Of a stretch of DNA of 6,213 bases, positions 1 through 5,368 are shown piece by piece. The position numbers and the translations under genes were made by a program. Where the stretch lies: positions 1 through 6,213 of the forward strand of contig DAOTVZ010000326.1 in NCBI GenBank assembly GCA_034436045.1, written 5' to 3'. Every line of letters starts with the position of its first letter. Position 1 is the stretch's first letter. This stretch comes from H111-94 sp034436045. GTDB taxonomy: Bacteria; Chloroflexota; Ktedonobacteria; Ktedonobacterales; Ktedonobacteraceae. Below the pieces are notes generated by a model. It was not told where the DNA came from, did not search any database, and worked only from the letters and a program-made list of their open reading frames with translations.

Positions 1-240
1 GGCGTGCGCCTGCTGCATCGACCAACGGGCATCCGCGTCACTGCTACCGAACGACGTTCCAGGCAGGCTAATCGAGAGGCAGCTTTCGAGCGTATGGCGC
101 AGCGTCTGCAAGAGAGTCAGCGCGTCATTGCACCGCGCTATGCCACGCACCCGACGAAAGCCAGTCGTGAACGCCGTCTGCAAACAAAACGCCATACTAG
201 CCTCATTAAGAAATTACGCACTTCCACCTACGAAGAATAA
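1..240 (+). CDS. Peptide chain release factor-like protein (ArfB/YaeJ-type RF-1 domain), C-terminal part
   Basis: This is the 3' end of a gene cut by the window edge. The frame is open from base 1, and the GTG at position 4 is most likely internal. The 79 visible residues match the region after the GGQ loop of class I release-factor domains: a VRLLHRPTGIRV strand followed by ERRSRQANREAAFERM, which mirrors the ERS...NRE..A pattern of that family. The tail (THPTKASRERRL, then a Lys/Arg-rich stretch with LIKKLR) resembles the basic C-terminal tail that ArfB/YaeJ places in the empty mRNA channel of stalled ribosomes. In that family the protein hydrolyses peptidyl-tRNA on ribosomes that lack a usable stop codon. 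The catalytic GGQ motif would lie upstream of the window and cannot be checked. It could also be another RF-like paralogue of unknown specificity. No terminator is evident between it and the ftsH promoter. Confidence 0.8.
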   Translation, partial: GVRLLHRPTGIRVTATERRSRQANREAAFERMAQRLQESQRVIAPRYATHPTKASRERRLQTKRHTSLIKKLRTSTYEE

Positions 241-348
241 CCCCGATCCGAAGAAGATGACTGATAGGAGTGACCGCCTCTCGTCAAGTTGCTCTTCATA
301 GTTCCTTGAGACATTCCGTCTGCCAGGTTAGTAGATTAGTGAAATTCC

Positions 349-377
349 TTGACACGGTTTGCGAAATAGTTGATACT
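349..377 (+). promoter_or_regulatory. Probable sigma-70-type promoter of ftsH
   Basis: A perfect -35 box, TTGACA (349-354), is followed by a 17-bp spacer and the -10-like hexamer GATACT (372-377, 4 of 6 matches). Transcription would start near 384, giving ftsH a leader of about 120 nt. A short inverted repeat, ATAGT-TGAT-ACTAT (366-379), covers the -10 box, and ACTAT occurs again at 382-386, so a repressor site is possible but unproven. No CIRCE or HspR/HAIR-type heat-shock operator is visible. The rest of the 241-506 gap shows only a weak 6-bp pairing (GATCGC 410-415 with GCGATC 461-466) and purine-rich sequence. Confidence 0.6.
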
Positions 378-506
378 ATGTACTATATTGGCGCTGATGC
401 CTTTGAGATGATCGCAGAGAGGGGAAGAGGAGAATAAAACGAGCTAAAGAGGCGAGGCTAGCGATCCCCTTCAGTTGCTTTTTCTATCAGGAAAGGAGAA
501 GCCGCT

Positions 507-2558
507 ATGGAGCAAGCTAAGGAGTTTTCTAAGAGACAGGAACAAGCACCACCCCGAATGAGCCGACGAACCCCGACCAATGATTCGTATCATAAACAGC
601 AATCCACTGAATCATCACAGCAAGGAGATTCACCTAAGCGATTCGGCTTCTGGGTACGACTACTCCTCATCATGTTCCTGATCAATCTGATCTTCTATGG
701 CCCATACTTCCTCAACCTGGTAGGAGCGGGGCAATCGACCACAATCAATCTGCCATACAGCAGCTTCCTGCAACAGGTGGAACAAGGCAATGTGCGTAGC
801 GTGACGATCAGAAGCGATAATTCCGTCAGCGGAAGCTTCAAAACACCTCTCCGTGAGCAACAGGCAGGTGGGCAGGGTACAGTCAGTGCAACCAATTTTA
901 CAACTTTTGTGCCAACAACCGGCGATCCTACTCTCCTACCTTTGCTTGAGAAACAAGGTGTGGAAATCAACGCAGAGCCAGCACAGCCTGCCTGGTGGGA
1001 GACGGCATTGGCCTGGTTCGTGAACCTGGTACCGGTACTCCTGTTGCTCTATTTCGGTTTCATGAGCTGGCGTGGCATGCGCCAGATGCAAGATCTGCAA
1101 GGAGGTGGTGTTTTCGGGATTGGACGCAGCCGTGCAAAGCTCTATAGTGAAGAGCGTCCGACGACCACTTTCGCCGATGTGGCGGGCGTGGATGAGGCTA
1201 AACAGGAACTACAAGAAGTTATTGATTTTTTGCGCAACCCTCAACGTTTTCTCTCAATCGGAGCGCATATTCCCAAAGGCGTGCTGCTGGTCGGCCCACC
1301 TGGAACAGGTAAGACCTTGCTAGCACGTGCAGTCGCAGGTGAGGCCGGAGTACCATTCTTGAGCGCAAGTGGTACCGACTTTGTGGAGTTATTCGTGGGT
1401 GTTGGAGCCAGTCGGGTACGTGATCTGTTTGCCCAGGCCCGCAAGCATGCCCCCTGTATTATTTTCATCGACGAGATCGACGCTATTGGACGGGCACGCA
1501 GCGGCGCAGGGACGATTGCCAGCAATGATGAGCGGGAACATACCCTGGAGCAATTACTCGTCGAGATGGATGGCTTTGAGCCACACGAGGCCATCATCGT
1601 TCTGGCCGCCACCAACCGCCCGGACGTTCTCGACCCGGCCCTGTTGCGGCCCGGTCGCTTTGACCGTCAAGTAGTGGTTGATCGTCCTGAACGACGCGGC
1701 AGAGAGGCGATTCTGCGTATCCATACCCGCCATGTTCCATTGGCTCCCGATGTCGATCTGGCGGAACTGGCGCGTGGAACACCCGGCTTTTCAGGTGCCG
1801 ATCTGGCCAACCTGGTAAACGAGGCCGCGCTGGCTGCGGCTCGTCGCGGTAAAGCCCTGGTAGATCGCCACGACTTCCAGGAAGCGCTGGACAAATTGCT
1901 GCTCGGCGGCAAGCGGGAATCTCTCATGGATGAGCACGAGCGACGTCTCGTAGCTTATCATGAAGGTGGACATGCCTTAGTTGCCGCTGTGTTGCCCGAT
2001 GTCGATCCACTCTACAAAGTCACTATTGTGCCTCGTGGGCGCTCGCTTGGCGTCACGCAGTTCCTGCCGGAGGATGACCGCCATAACTACTCGCGTTCCT
2101 ATCTCCTCCAGCGCCTGGCCGTTGCCCTCGGTGGGCGCACCGCCGAGGAAGTCGCTCTGGGTGAGATCACCTCTGGGGCAGAAAATGATCTCAAGGAGGC
2201 AACACGCCTGGCACGGCGGATGGTGACTGAATGGGGCATGGGCGAGAGTACGGGCGTGGTCGCCTATGAACTGGAAGACGGCAATTCCTTCCTCGGCCAA
2301 CCATCTCTGGGCGAACACTCTCGTCTGTACGCGGAGGCCACAGCACAGAAAGTGGATGCCGAGGTAGCACGAATTCTGGAAGAGGCTCATCAGCAAGCCC
2401 GTACAGTACTCACCGAACACCGCGATGCCCTGGAGCGTCTGGCCCAGGCCTTGCTTCAGGAGGAGATGCTGGAACGTGAACAGGTCCTCTCCATCATCGC
2501 CGGGACGTACCCCGAATCAGACAAAGTAGTGAGCGGAGTGCAATCTATGGGTACATAG
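507..2558 (+). CDS. ftsH: ATP-dependent zinc metalloprotease FtsH
   Basis: This is a membrane-anchored hexameric AAA+ protease that unfolds and degrades misassembled membrane proteins and selected soluble regulators. The 683 residues show the full family order. There is a hydrophilic N-terminus (1-45), a membrane segment (about 46-71), and an extracytoplasmic domain (about 75-160). A second membrane segment (about 163-188) leads to the AAA domain with Walker A GPPGTGKT (263-270), pore loop FVGVG (296-300), Walker B IIFIDE (318-323) and the second region of homology with arginine fingers (about 367-387). The zinc site is HEGGH (485-489) with probable third ligand Asp561, followed by a C-terminal helical region. 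The start ATG follows AAAGGAG (492-498) by 8 nt. Two features differ from E. coli FtsH: the cytoplasmic tail before the first membrane segment is much longer, and the usual HEAGH is HEGGH, which still fits HExxH. The gene is probably cotranscribed with the phosphoesterase-like gene 24 nt downstream. Confidence 0.97.
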   Translation: MEQAKEFSKRQEQAPPRMSRRTPTNDSYHKQQSTESSQQGDSPKRFGFWVRLLLIMFLINLIFYGPYFLNLVGAGQSTTINLPYSSFLQQVEQGNVRSVTIRSDNSVSGSFKTPLREQQAGGQGTVSATNFTTFVPTTGDPTLLPLLEKQGVEINAEPAQPAWWETALAWFVNLVPVLLLLYFGFMSWRGMRQMQDLQGGGVFGIGRSRAKLYSEERPTTTFADVAGVDEAKQELQEVIDFLRNPQRFLSIGAHIPKGVLLVGPPGTGKTLLARAVAGEAGVPFLSASGTDFVELFVGVGASRVRDLFAQARKHAPCIIFIDEIDAIGRARSGAGTIASNDEREHTLEQLLVEMDGFEPHEAIIVLAATNRPDVLDPALLRPGRFDRQVVVDRPERRGREAILRIHTRHVPLAPDVDLAELARGTPGFSGADLANLVNEAALAAARRGKALVDRHDFQEALDKLLLGGKRESLMDEHERRLVAYHEGGHALVAAVLPDVDPLYKVTIVPRGRSLGVTQFLPEDDRHNYSRSYLLQRLAVALGGRTAEEVALGEITSGAENDLKEATRLARRMVTEWGMGESTGVVAYELEDGNSFLGQPSLGEHSRLYAEATAQKVDAEVARILEEAHQQARTVLTEHRDALERLAQALLQEEMLEREQVLSIIAGTYPESDKVVSGVQSMGT

Positions 2559-2567
2559 ATTGAAATT

Positions 2568-2574
2568 AAGGAGG
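2568..2574 (+). promoter_or_regulatory. Shine-Dalgarno site that fixes the start of the phosphoesterase-like gene
   Basis: AAGGAGG lies 8 nt before the ATG at 2583. An in-frame GTG at 2574 would overlap this site, so it cannot be the natural start. The protein therefore begins MRKSVRKLV, three residues shorter than the longest open frame. Confidence 0.85.
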
Positions 2575-2582
2575 TGTTTCTG

Positions 2583-3272
2583 ATGCGAAAGTCCGTCCGT
2601 AAACTTGTGGCCGTAGCAGAGCCATCCGGCCAGCTAGAAGCAGTAGAAGAATTAGTCAAACAGGTAGCCACCTTTGACGTGCAGGCCCTGGCAATTCTCG
2701 GCAATCTCGCCACAAAAAGTGCCGCACCCCGCGAGTATGGCCGACTCTTCACCTTACTGGCGCAAGCTAGCCTGCCGACATTCTATATCCCTGGGCCACA
2801 GGACATACCGCTTGTGGAGTACCTGCGCGAAGCCGCCCAGATAGAGATCGTCTATCCCTATCTGCATGGCGTTCATGGCACTTTCGCTATGGCTCCCGGT
2901 TATATCGTCTTTACAGGTATGGGGGGTATAGTGAACGACGAGCCACACGCACGGCGCGACGAACAGGAAAATCTCTGCTATCCCGCCTGGGAGGTGGCTT
3001 ATCGGCTCAAGTTTCTGGATGAGCTGAAAGAATATCAGAAGATTTTTCTTTTCAGCACGCCACCTGCGCACAAAGGTTTCGGTGAACGAGGAAGCGCAGA
3101 ACTTGCTGAACTGATCAAGAGTTATAATCCGCGTCTGGTGCTGGTCAACGGCGAAGAACAAAAGCGAGAGTTGCTGGGGGTTTCACTTGTGGTAATGCCA
3201 GGGAGGCTGAACAAGCGGAAATTCAGCATTATTGACTTACAGCACCAGACGGTTGAACCCAGACAACTGTGA
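2583..3272 (+). CDS. Calcineurin-like metallophosphoesterase-fold protein (COG2129-like), metal ligands lost
   Basis: The 229-residue protein follows the Icc-related phosphoesterase pattern. It has a first strand and turn (LVAVAEPSGQ, 8-17), a second strand (LAILGNL, 36-42), FYIPGPQD (67-74), a glycine-rich FTGMGG segment (110-115) and a strand ending in STPP (158-161). The closing part, GSAELAELIKSYNPRLVLVNGEE (169-192 region), aligns with the usual 'GS..L...I..Y.P.L...GHxH'. In active enzymes these motifs read DxH, GD, GNHD, H and GHxH. Here they read ExS, GN, GPQD, S/T and GEEQ, so nearly every metal ligand is replaced while the fold-forming residues remain. I infer a catalytically dead member that may bind a ligand or partner. 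It sits 24 nt after ftsH with a strong ribosome site, so the two are probably one operon and it may assist or regulate membrane proteolysis. The fold assignment is fairly secure; the function is unknown. Confidence 0.82.
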   Translation: MRKSVRKLVAVAEPSGQLEAVEELVKQVATFDVQALAILGNLATKSAAPREYGRLFTLLAQASLPTFYIPGPQDIPLVEYLREAAQIEIVYPYLHGVHGTFAMAPGYIVFTGMGGIVNDEPHARRDEQENLCYPAWEVAYRLKFLDELKEYQKIFLFSTPPAHKGFGERGSAELAELIKSYNPRLVLVNGEEQKRELLGVSLVVMPGRLNKRKFSIIDLQHQTVEPRQL

Positions 3273-3300
3273 GTTCTCATCGTCACCCGTTTTTCTTAAA

Positions 3301-3326
3301 GGAATGAAATTCCCCATACCGGGAAT
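3301..3326 (+). promoter_or_regulatory. Overlapping inverted repeats upstream of hsp20 (possible operator)
   Basis: Three alternating half-sites occur within 26 bases: GGAAT (3301-3305), ATTCC (3309-3313) and GGGAAT (3321-3326). They form two overlapping inverted repeats: GGAAT-gaa-ATTCC, and ATTCCC-6 nt-GGGAAT. They do not match CIRCE or HAIR. I could not find a convincing -35/-10 pair for hsp20 nearby, so it is open whether they act as a DNA operator or as part of the leader RNA. Confidence 0.3.
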
Positions 3327-3332
3327 AAAAAT

Positions 3333-3411
3333 AGGGATAGTATTGTTTCTCCTGGTGGAAACGGAAAGAAGGGTCAGGTGGTCAGGGTAAGGAATACTAC
3401 CCTGCTCCCTA
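3333..3411 (+). promoter_or_regulatory. Long-range stem with nested hairpin in the hsp20 leader
   Basis: TAGTATT (3338-3344) is the exact reverse complement of AATACTA (3393-3399). The stem extends by AGGG (3333-3336) with CCCT (3400-3403) after one bulged base, or alternatively by TAGGGA (3332-3337) with TCCCTA (3406-3411). Directly inside it, GTTTCT (3345-3350) pairs with GGAAAC (3357-3362) around the loop CCTGGT. The rest of the enclosed region (3363-3392) is purine-rich and stays unpaired. It contains two GGTCAGG copies 8 bases apart (3372-3378 and 3380-3386). The structure lies between the phosphoesterase-like gene and hsp20. A regulatory RNA role is inferred. Confidence 0.4.
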
Positions 3412-3458
3412 CCATCACGAAAACGCTATCATTTTCGGAAGGAGGTGAAAGCGTATGG
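3412..3458 (+). promoter_or_regulatory. Hairpin around the hsp20 ribosome site and start codon (candidate RNA thermometer)
   Basis: The strand GAAAGCGTATGG (3447-3458), which includes the start codon at 3455, can pair over its whole length with three upstream pieces. These are TTC (3434-3436) with GAA (3447-3449), ACGCT (3423-3427) with AGCGT (3450-3454), and CCAT (3412-3415) with ATGG (3455-3458). The upstream side has bulges of 6 and 7 nt. The Shine-Dalgarno AAGGAGG (3439-3445) falls in the apical loop. Such a bulged helix that masks the initiation region is typical of heat-sensing leaders of hsp20 genes, such as ROSE-type elements. Here, however, the start codon rather than the ribosome site is masked, and the ROSE consensus itself is not seen. 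Confidence 0.35.
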
Positions 3459-3940
3459 CACTGCTGACACGCTACGATCCGTTCCGCGAAATGATCAGTT
3501 TACGTGATGCGATGGATCGACTCTTTGAACAGAGCGTTGTGCGCCCAACCTGGGGAGTGGATGGTACTTCCGTGCTGAATGCGCCCATGAATGTCTATGA
3601 GACGGAACAGGGCTATCAGGTCACGGTATTAGTACCTGGCATCAAGCCAGAGGATATTAATCTCCTGATCGAGCAGAACAGACTCTCGATCAAAGGACAG
3701 TACCAGACCCCTGTCGAAGAAGGGAAACAGGCCAACTGGTTAGTGCGTGAGATTAGCTCAGGCTCTTTCGAGCGCACTATCACGTTCGACCGACCCATCG
3801 ATCCCGACAAGGTTGAGGCGCACTATGAGCATGGAATGCTGACCATCTCACTGCCTGTCAGTGAGGCCAGTCAGCCAAAGCGAATCAGCATCTCCGCTGA
3901 TCAGCCAAAACAGGTGACAGCGGGGAGCGAAACCCACTGA
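3455..3940 (+). CDS. hsp20: Hsp20/alpha-crystallin family small heat-shock protein
   Basis: This is an ATP-independent cytoplasmic holdase that binds unfolding proteins and hands them to refolding or degrading machines. Its 161 residues are a normal bacterial length. The N-terminus, MALLTRYDPFREMISLRDAMDRLF in outline (1-24), is the typical helix of this group. The alpha-crystallin domain runs from about 42 to 148, with NVYETEQGYQVTVLVPG (46-62), the basic-acidic FERTITFDRPID strand (105-116) and the conserved GMLTISLP (127-134). The C-terminal IxI anchor is Ile144-Ser-Ile146, used for oligomer assembly. The ATG at 3455 follows a near-ideal AAGGAGGTGA by 9 nt after GGAGG. The gene starts 182 nt after the phosphoesterase-like gene and may be read through from it or have its own promoter. 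The leader structures suggest post-transcriptional control. Confidence 0.96.
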   Translation: MALLTRYDPFREMISLRDAMDRLFEQSVVRPTWGVDGTSVLNAPMNVYETEQGYQVTVLVPGIKPEDINLLIEQNRLSIKGQYQTPVEEGKQANWLVREISSGSFERTITFDRPIDPDKVEAHYEHGMLTISLPVSEASQPKRISISADQPKQVTAGSETH

Positions 3941-4009
3941 TCATACCGGAGGAACCGTCTCTGGTGCCCATACTAAGGTATGGGCACTTCCCCTGGTTCT
4001 CCGGTATGG
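3941..4009 (+). other. Large nested hairpin just after hsp20, without a U-tract
   Basis: The outer arms CATACCGGAG (3942-3951) and CTCCGGTATG (3999-4008) pair perfectly over 10 bp. After one bulged G, AACC (3953-3956) pairs with GGTT (3995-3998). A symmetrical 7 x 7 internal loop follows. The inner arms GTGCCCATAC (3964-3973) and GTATGGGCAC (3978-3987) then pair perfectly over 10 bp around the tetraloop TAAG. In all, 24 bp form in 69 bases, starting one base after the stop codon. No run of T follows, so it is not a standard terminator. It may protect the hsp20 message from 3' exonucleases or be part of a structured RNA. Confidence 0.7.
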
Positions 4010-4028
4010 AGAGGAGTTCCTTCTATGT

Positions 4029-4166
4029 CCATGATGAGAGCTGATACCACGCTTCTCCTCATGGAAGTGGAAGTGCGGGACCCGCAGAGGGAGTGAGAGA
4101 CAGAACAAAGCGGTCCGGTGGGCGGCTGATCTGGTCAGTCGCGTCCCTTCCTGGAGGGGCGTGGCT
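4029..4166 (+). other. Hairpin-rich non-coding stretch, 3' UTR of hsp20 or a separate small RNA
   Basis: Between the large hairpin and the terminator I see no convincing gene but several helices. CCATGA (4029-4034) pairs with TCATGG (4059-4064) and continues, across one mismatch, as GAGAG (4036-4040) with TTCTC (4053-4057). TGCGG (4074-4078) pairs with CCGCA (4082-4086). A 12-bp stem with three or four wobbles joins 4137-4148 to 4155-4166 around the loop TCCTGG. I compared it by eye with T-box leaders, RNase P RNA, tmRNA and SRP RNA and found no match. No separate promoter is evident, so processing from the hsp20 transcript is the simplest view. Confidence 0.35.
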
Positions 4167-4197
4167 TCCTCGCAACTTCTTCTTTCCTCTTCGGAAG

Positions 4198-4227
4198 AAA
4201 GCCAGACAGCGTGTCTGGCTTTTTTTT
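4198..4227 (+). terminator. Rho-independent terminator of the ftsH-hsp20 strand
   Basis: AAAGCCAGACA (4198-4208) and TGTCTGGCTTT (4212-4222) form an 11-bp stem with a GCG loop, and a run of eight T (4220-4227) begins within the stem. On the opposite strand the stem is followed only by TTTCTT, so it may act weakly for the minus-strand genes as well. Confidence 0.92.
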
Positions 4228-4258
4228 CTTTATTCTTTCTATGTGCCAGTTTCTGTAT

Positions 4259-4284
4259 TAAGAAAAAGGGTATTTCATAAATAC
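4259..4284 (-). terminator. Weak candidate terminator of the VOC-family gene
   Basis: Read on the minus strand, GTATTT and AAATAC form a 6-bp, AT-rich stem with the loop ATG (4270-4284). Two C residues and then TTTTTCTT follow (4259-4267). It lies 34 nt after the minus-strand stop codon, the right place for a terminator, but the stem is weak. A second small hairpin, CGAAAG-loop-CTTTCG (4299-4313), lies closer to the gene but has no T-run. Confidence 0.4.
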
Positions 4285-4317
4285 ATTCCATTTACATGCG
4301 AAAGAAACTTTCGACAA

Positions 4318-5295
4318 CTAGAAATGTACAGGAAAGCTCTCCGGCTCATCAGGTGTAAATTCGTGCAGTACGATGGCGGCCCCACACGCCTGATCGGGTA
4401 AAATCCAGAGTCGGGGCGATTTCTGCCCCTCTTCACTCTCACGTCCTTCATAATAGAGATAAGTCACACCATGTTTGTCCAGGTAGCGGCGCGAGGCAGC
4501 GAGATTTTCGACTGCCAGTGTCATACGACACAGACTCTCCCCAAAGCATTGCAAATGCCAGGCCAGCCCACCGGGCTGGGGTAACATTGGACTGTCTTCG
4601 ACAGGATCAAGCACAGGAGGAATAGGAGTGGCAAGTTCCAGGCTCTGCATGCGCTCACGTAGCAGAAAGGAGACGAGGATGGCATCCCAATGATCGGCCT
4701 CACCGCTATATTCTTCCGAGGGTTGCAGACCATAAATATGCTGAAAACGACGGCTCGCTTCAGCCAGATCATTGACAGCAATGGTGGCGCTCAATACTTT
4801 TGTCGCGCCCAGCGGGTGTTCCGGCGGCGTTCTCCAACCGGCCAGACGTCTGCGCCGCTCCTCGCCCACACTGTCGTGCTGAATGACAAAGGGGTAGCTC
4901 TGCACCATCTCCGCCCGCTCGACGTCAAAGCGCAGCCAGGAACGTGAACGTCCATCCACCGAGCGCAACTGGCCCGCCACCGGCCCGATGACCTTCACAC
5001 CGCGCTGACGCATTGCCGCGCTATCCGCCGCAATGTCGTCGGAACCTAGCGCGCAATTGAGATAGCCTTCACCCAGCGCCAAACGCTTCAACATACCGGG
5101 CTGCGCCTCATTCGGTCGATCCACCGTAATCAATTCCAGGTATGTATCGCCAATGACAATAATACGATTAGCTGTACCGCCGGTTGGATGCACACCGCCG
5201 CCACTGACGGCGAGGCCGAGACGCTCGTTGAAAATACGCGCCGCCTCCGTCAGATTCTGTACGCCGATGATAATATGATCTAGCCCAATAAACAT
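4318..5295 (-). CDS. VOC superfamily protein with two glyoxalase-like modules
   Basis: The 325-residue protein begins MFIGLDHIIIGVQNL, the first strand of a glyoxalase/bleomycin-resistance/dioxygenase module, and continues with HPTGGTANRI (36-45) and YLELITV (52-58). This resembles Glyoxalase_3-type domains (PF13468). His7 and Glu54 fit the usual metal-ligand positions. Residues about 166-312 look like a second module (TIAVNDLAEASRRF, then LELATP at 219-224). Glu220 is kept there, but the position equivalent to His7 appears to be Ser169, so that half may lack a complete metal site. VOC proteins carry out very different reactions (isomerisation, epimerisation, ring cleavage, drug binding), so the substrate cannot be named. 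The ATG follows AGAGG (5302-5306) by 6 nt and is the first codon of the GLDH strand, which supports this start. It lies 73 nt after the SDR gene and has its own likely promoter. Confidence 0.85.
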   Translation of the reverse strand: MFIGLDHIIIGVQNLTEAARIFNERLGLAVSGGGVHPTGGTANRIIVIGDTYLELITVDRPNEAQPGMLKRLALGEGYLNCALGSDDIAADSAAMRQRGVKVIGPVAGQLRSVDGRSRSWLRFDVERAEMVQSYPFVIQHDSVGEERRRRLAGWRTPPEHPLGATKVLSATIAVNDLAEASRRFQHIYGLQPSEEYSGEADHWDAILVSFLLRERMQSLELATPIPPVLDPVEDSPMLPQPGGLAWHLQCFGESLCRMTLAVENLAASRRYLDKHGVTYLYYEGRESEEGQKSPRLWILPDQACGAAIVLHEFTPDEPESFPVHF

Positions 5296-5339
5296 CGCCT
5301 TCCTCTTTTCTCTGCACTTAAGATTATCTCTCCACTATT

Positions 5340-5368
5340 GTTATAGCACGTTTGGGAACATTTCATAA
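5340..5368 (-). promoter_or_regulatory. Probable extended -10 promoter of the VOC-family gene
   Basis: On the minus strand, TGC-TATAAC gives an extended -10 element (hexamer 5340-5345, TGC at 5346-5348). A poor -35-like TTATGA lies at 5363-5368, 17 bp upstream and directly against the SDR stop codon. The palindrome CATAATTATG (5364-5373) overlaps this -35 position and the SDR stop. Transcription would start near 5333, about 40 nt before the start codon. Confidence 0.45.

Noticed and set aside
397..411. Tiny open frame (ATG plus three codons) in the ftsH leader
   Set aside because: It has no ribosome site and is too short to support as a leader peptide.
1241..1615. Minus-strand open frame of 124 codons inside ftsH
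   Set aside because: It is antisense to the most conserved AAA region of ftsH, which explains the open frame.
1977..2420. Minus-strand open frame of 147 codons inside ftsH
   Set aside because: It is antisense to the protease domain, and nothing in its composition or start context suggests expression.
3232..3260. TTGACT at 3232-3237 as the -35 box of an hsp20 promoter
   Set aside because: No acceptable -10 hexamer lies 16-19 bp downstream, and the site is inside the preceding coding region.
3269..3294. Possible terminator after the phosphoesterase-like gene (T-run at 3290-3294)
   Set aside because: The only stems before the T-run are about 4 bp (GTGA/TCAC or TGAG/CTCA), too weak for a credible rho-independent terminator.
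3315..4008. CATACCGG occurring on both sides of hsp20 (3315-3322, 3942-3949, and reversed at 4001-4008)
   Set aside because: The same string also occurs inside the VOC coding region (5092-5099), and the last two copies are simply the two arms of one hairpin, so a shared regulatory motif is not supported.
3941..4291. Minus-strand open frame of 116 codons after hsp20
   Set aside because: It runs through the terminator and the large hairpin, has no clear ribosome site, and has a basic, low-complexity translation with no recognisable domain.
4093..4401. Plus-strand open frame of 102 codons across the terminator
   Set aside because: It crosses the rho-independent terminator and runs into the end of the VOC gene, and its translation resembles no protein family.
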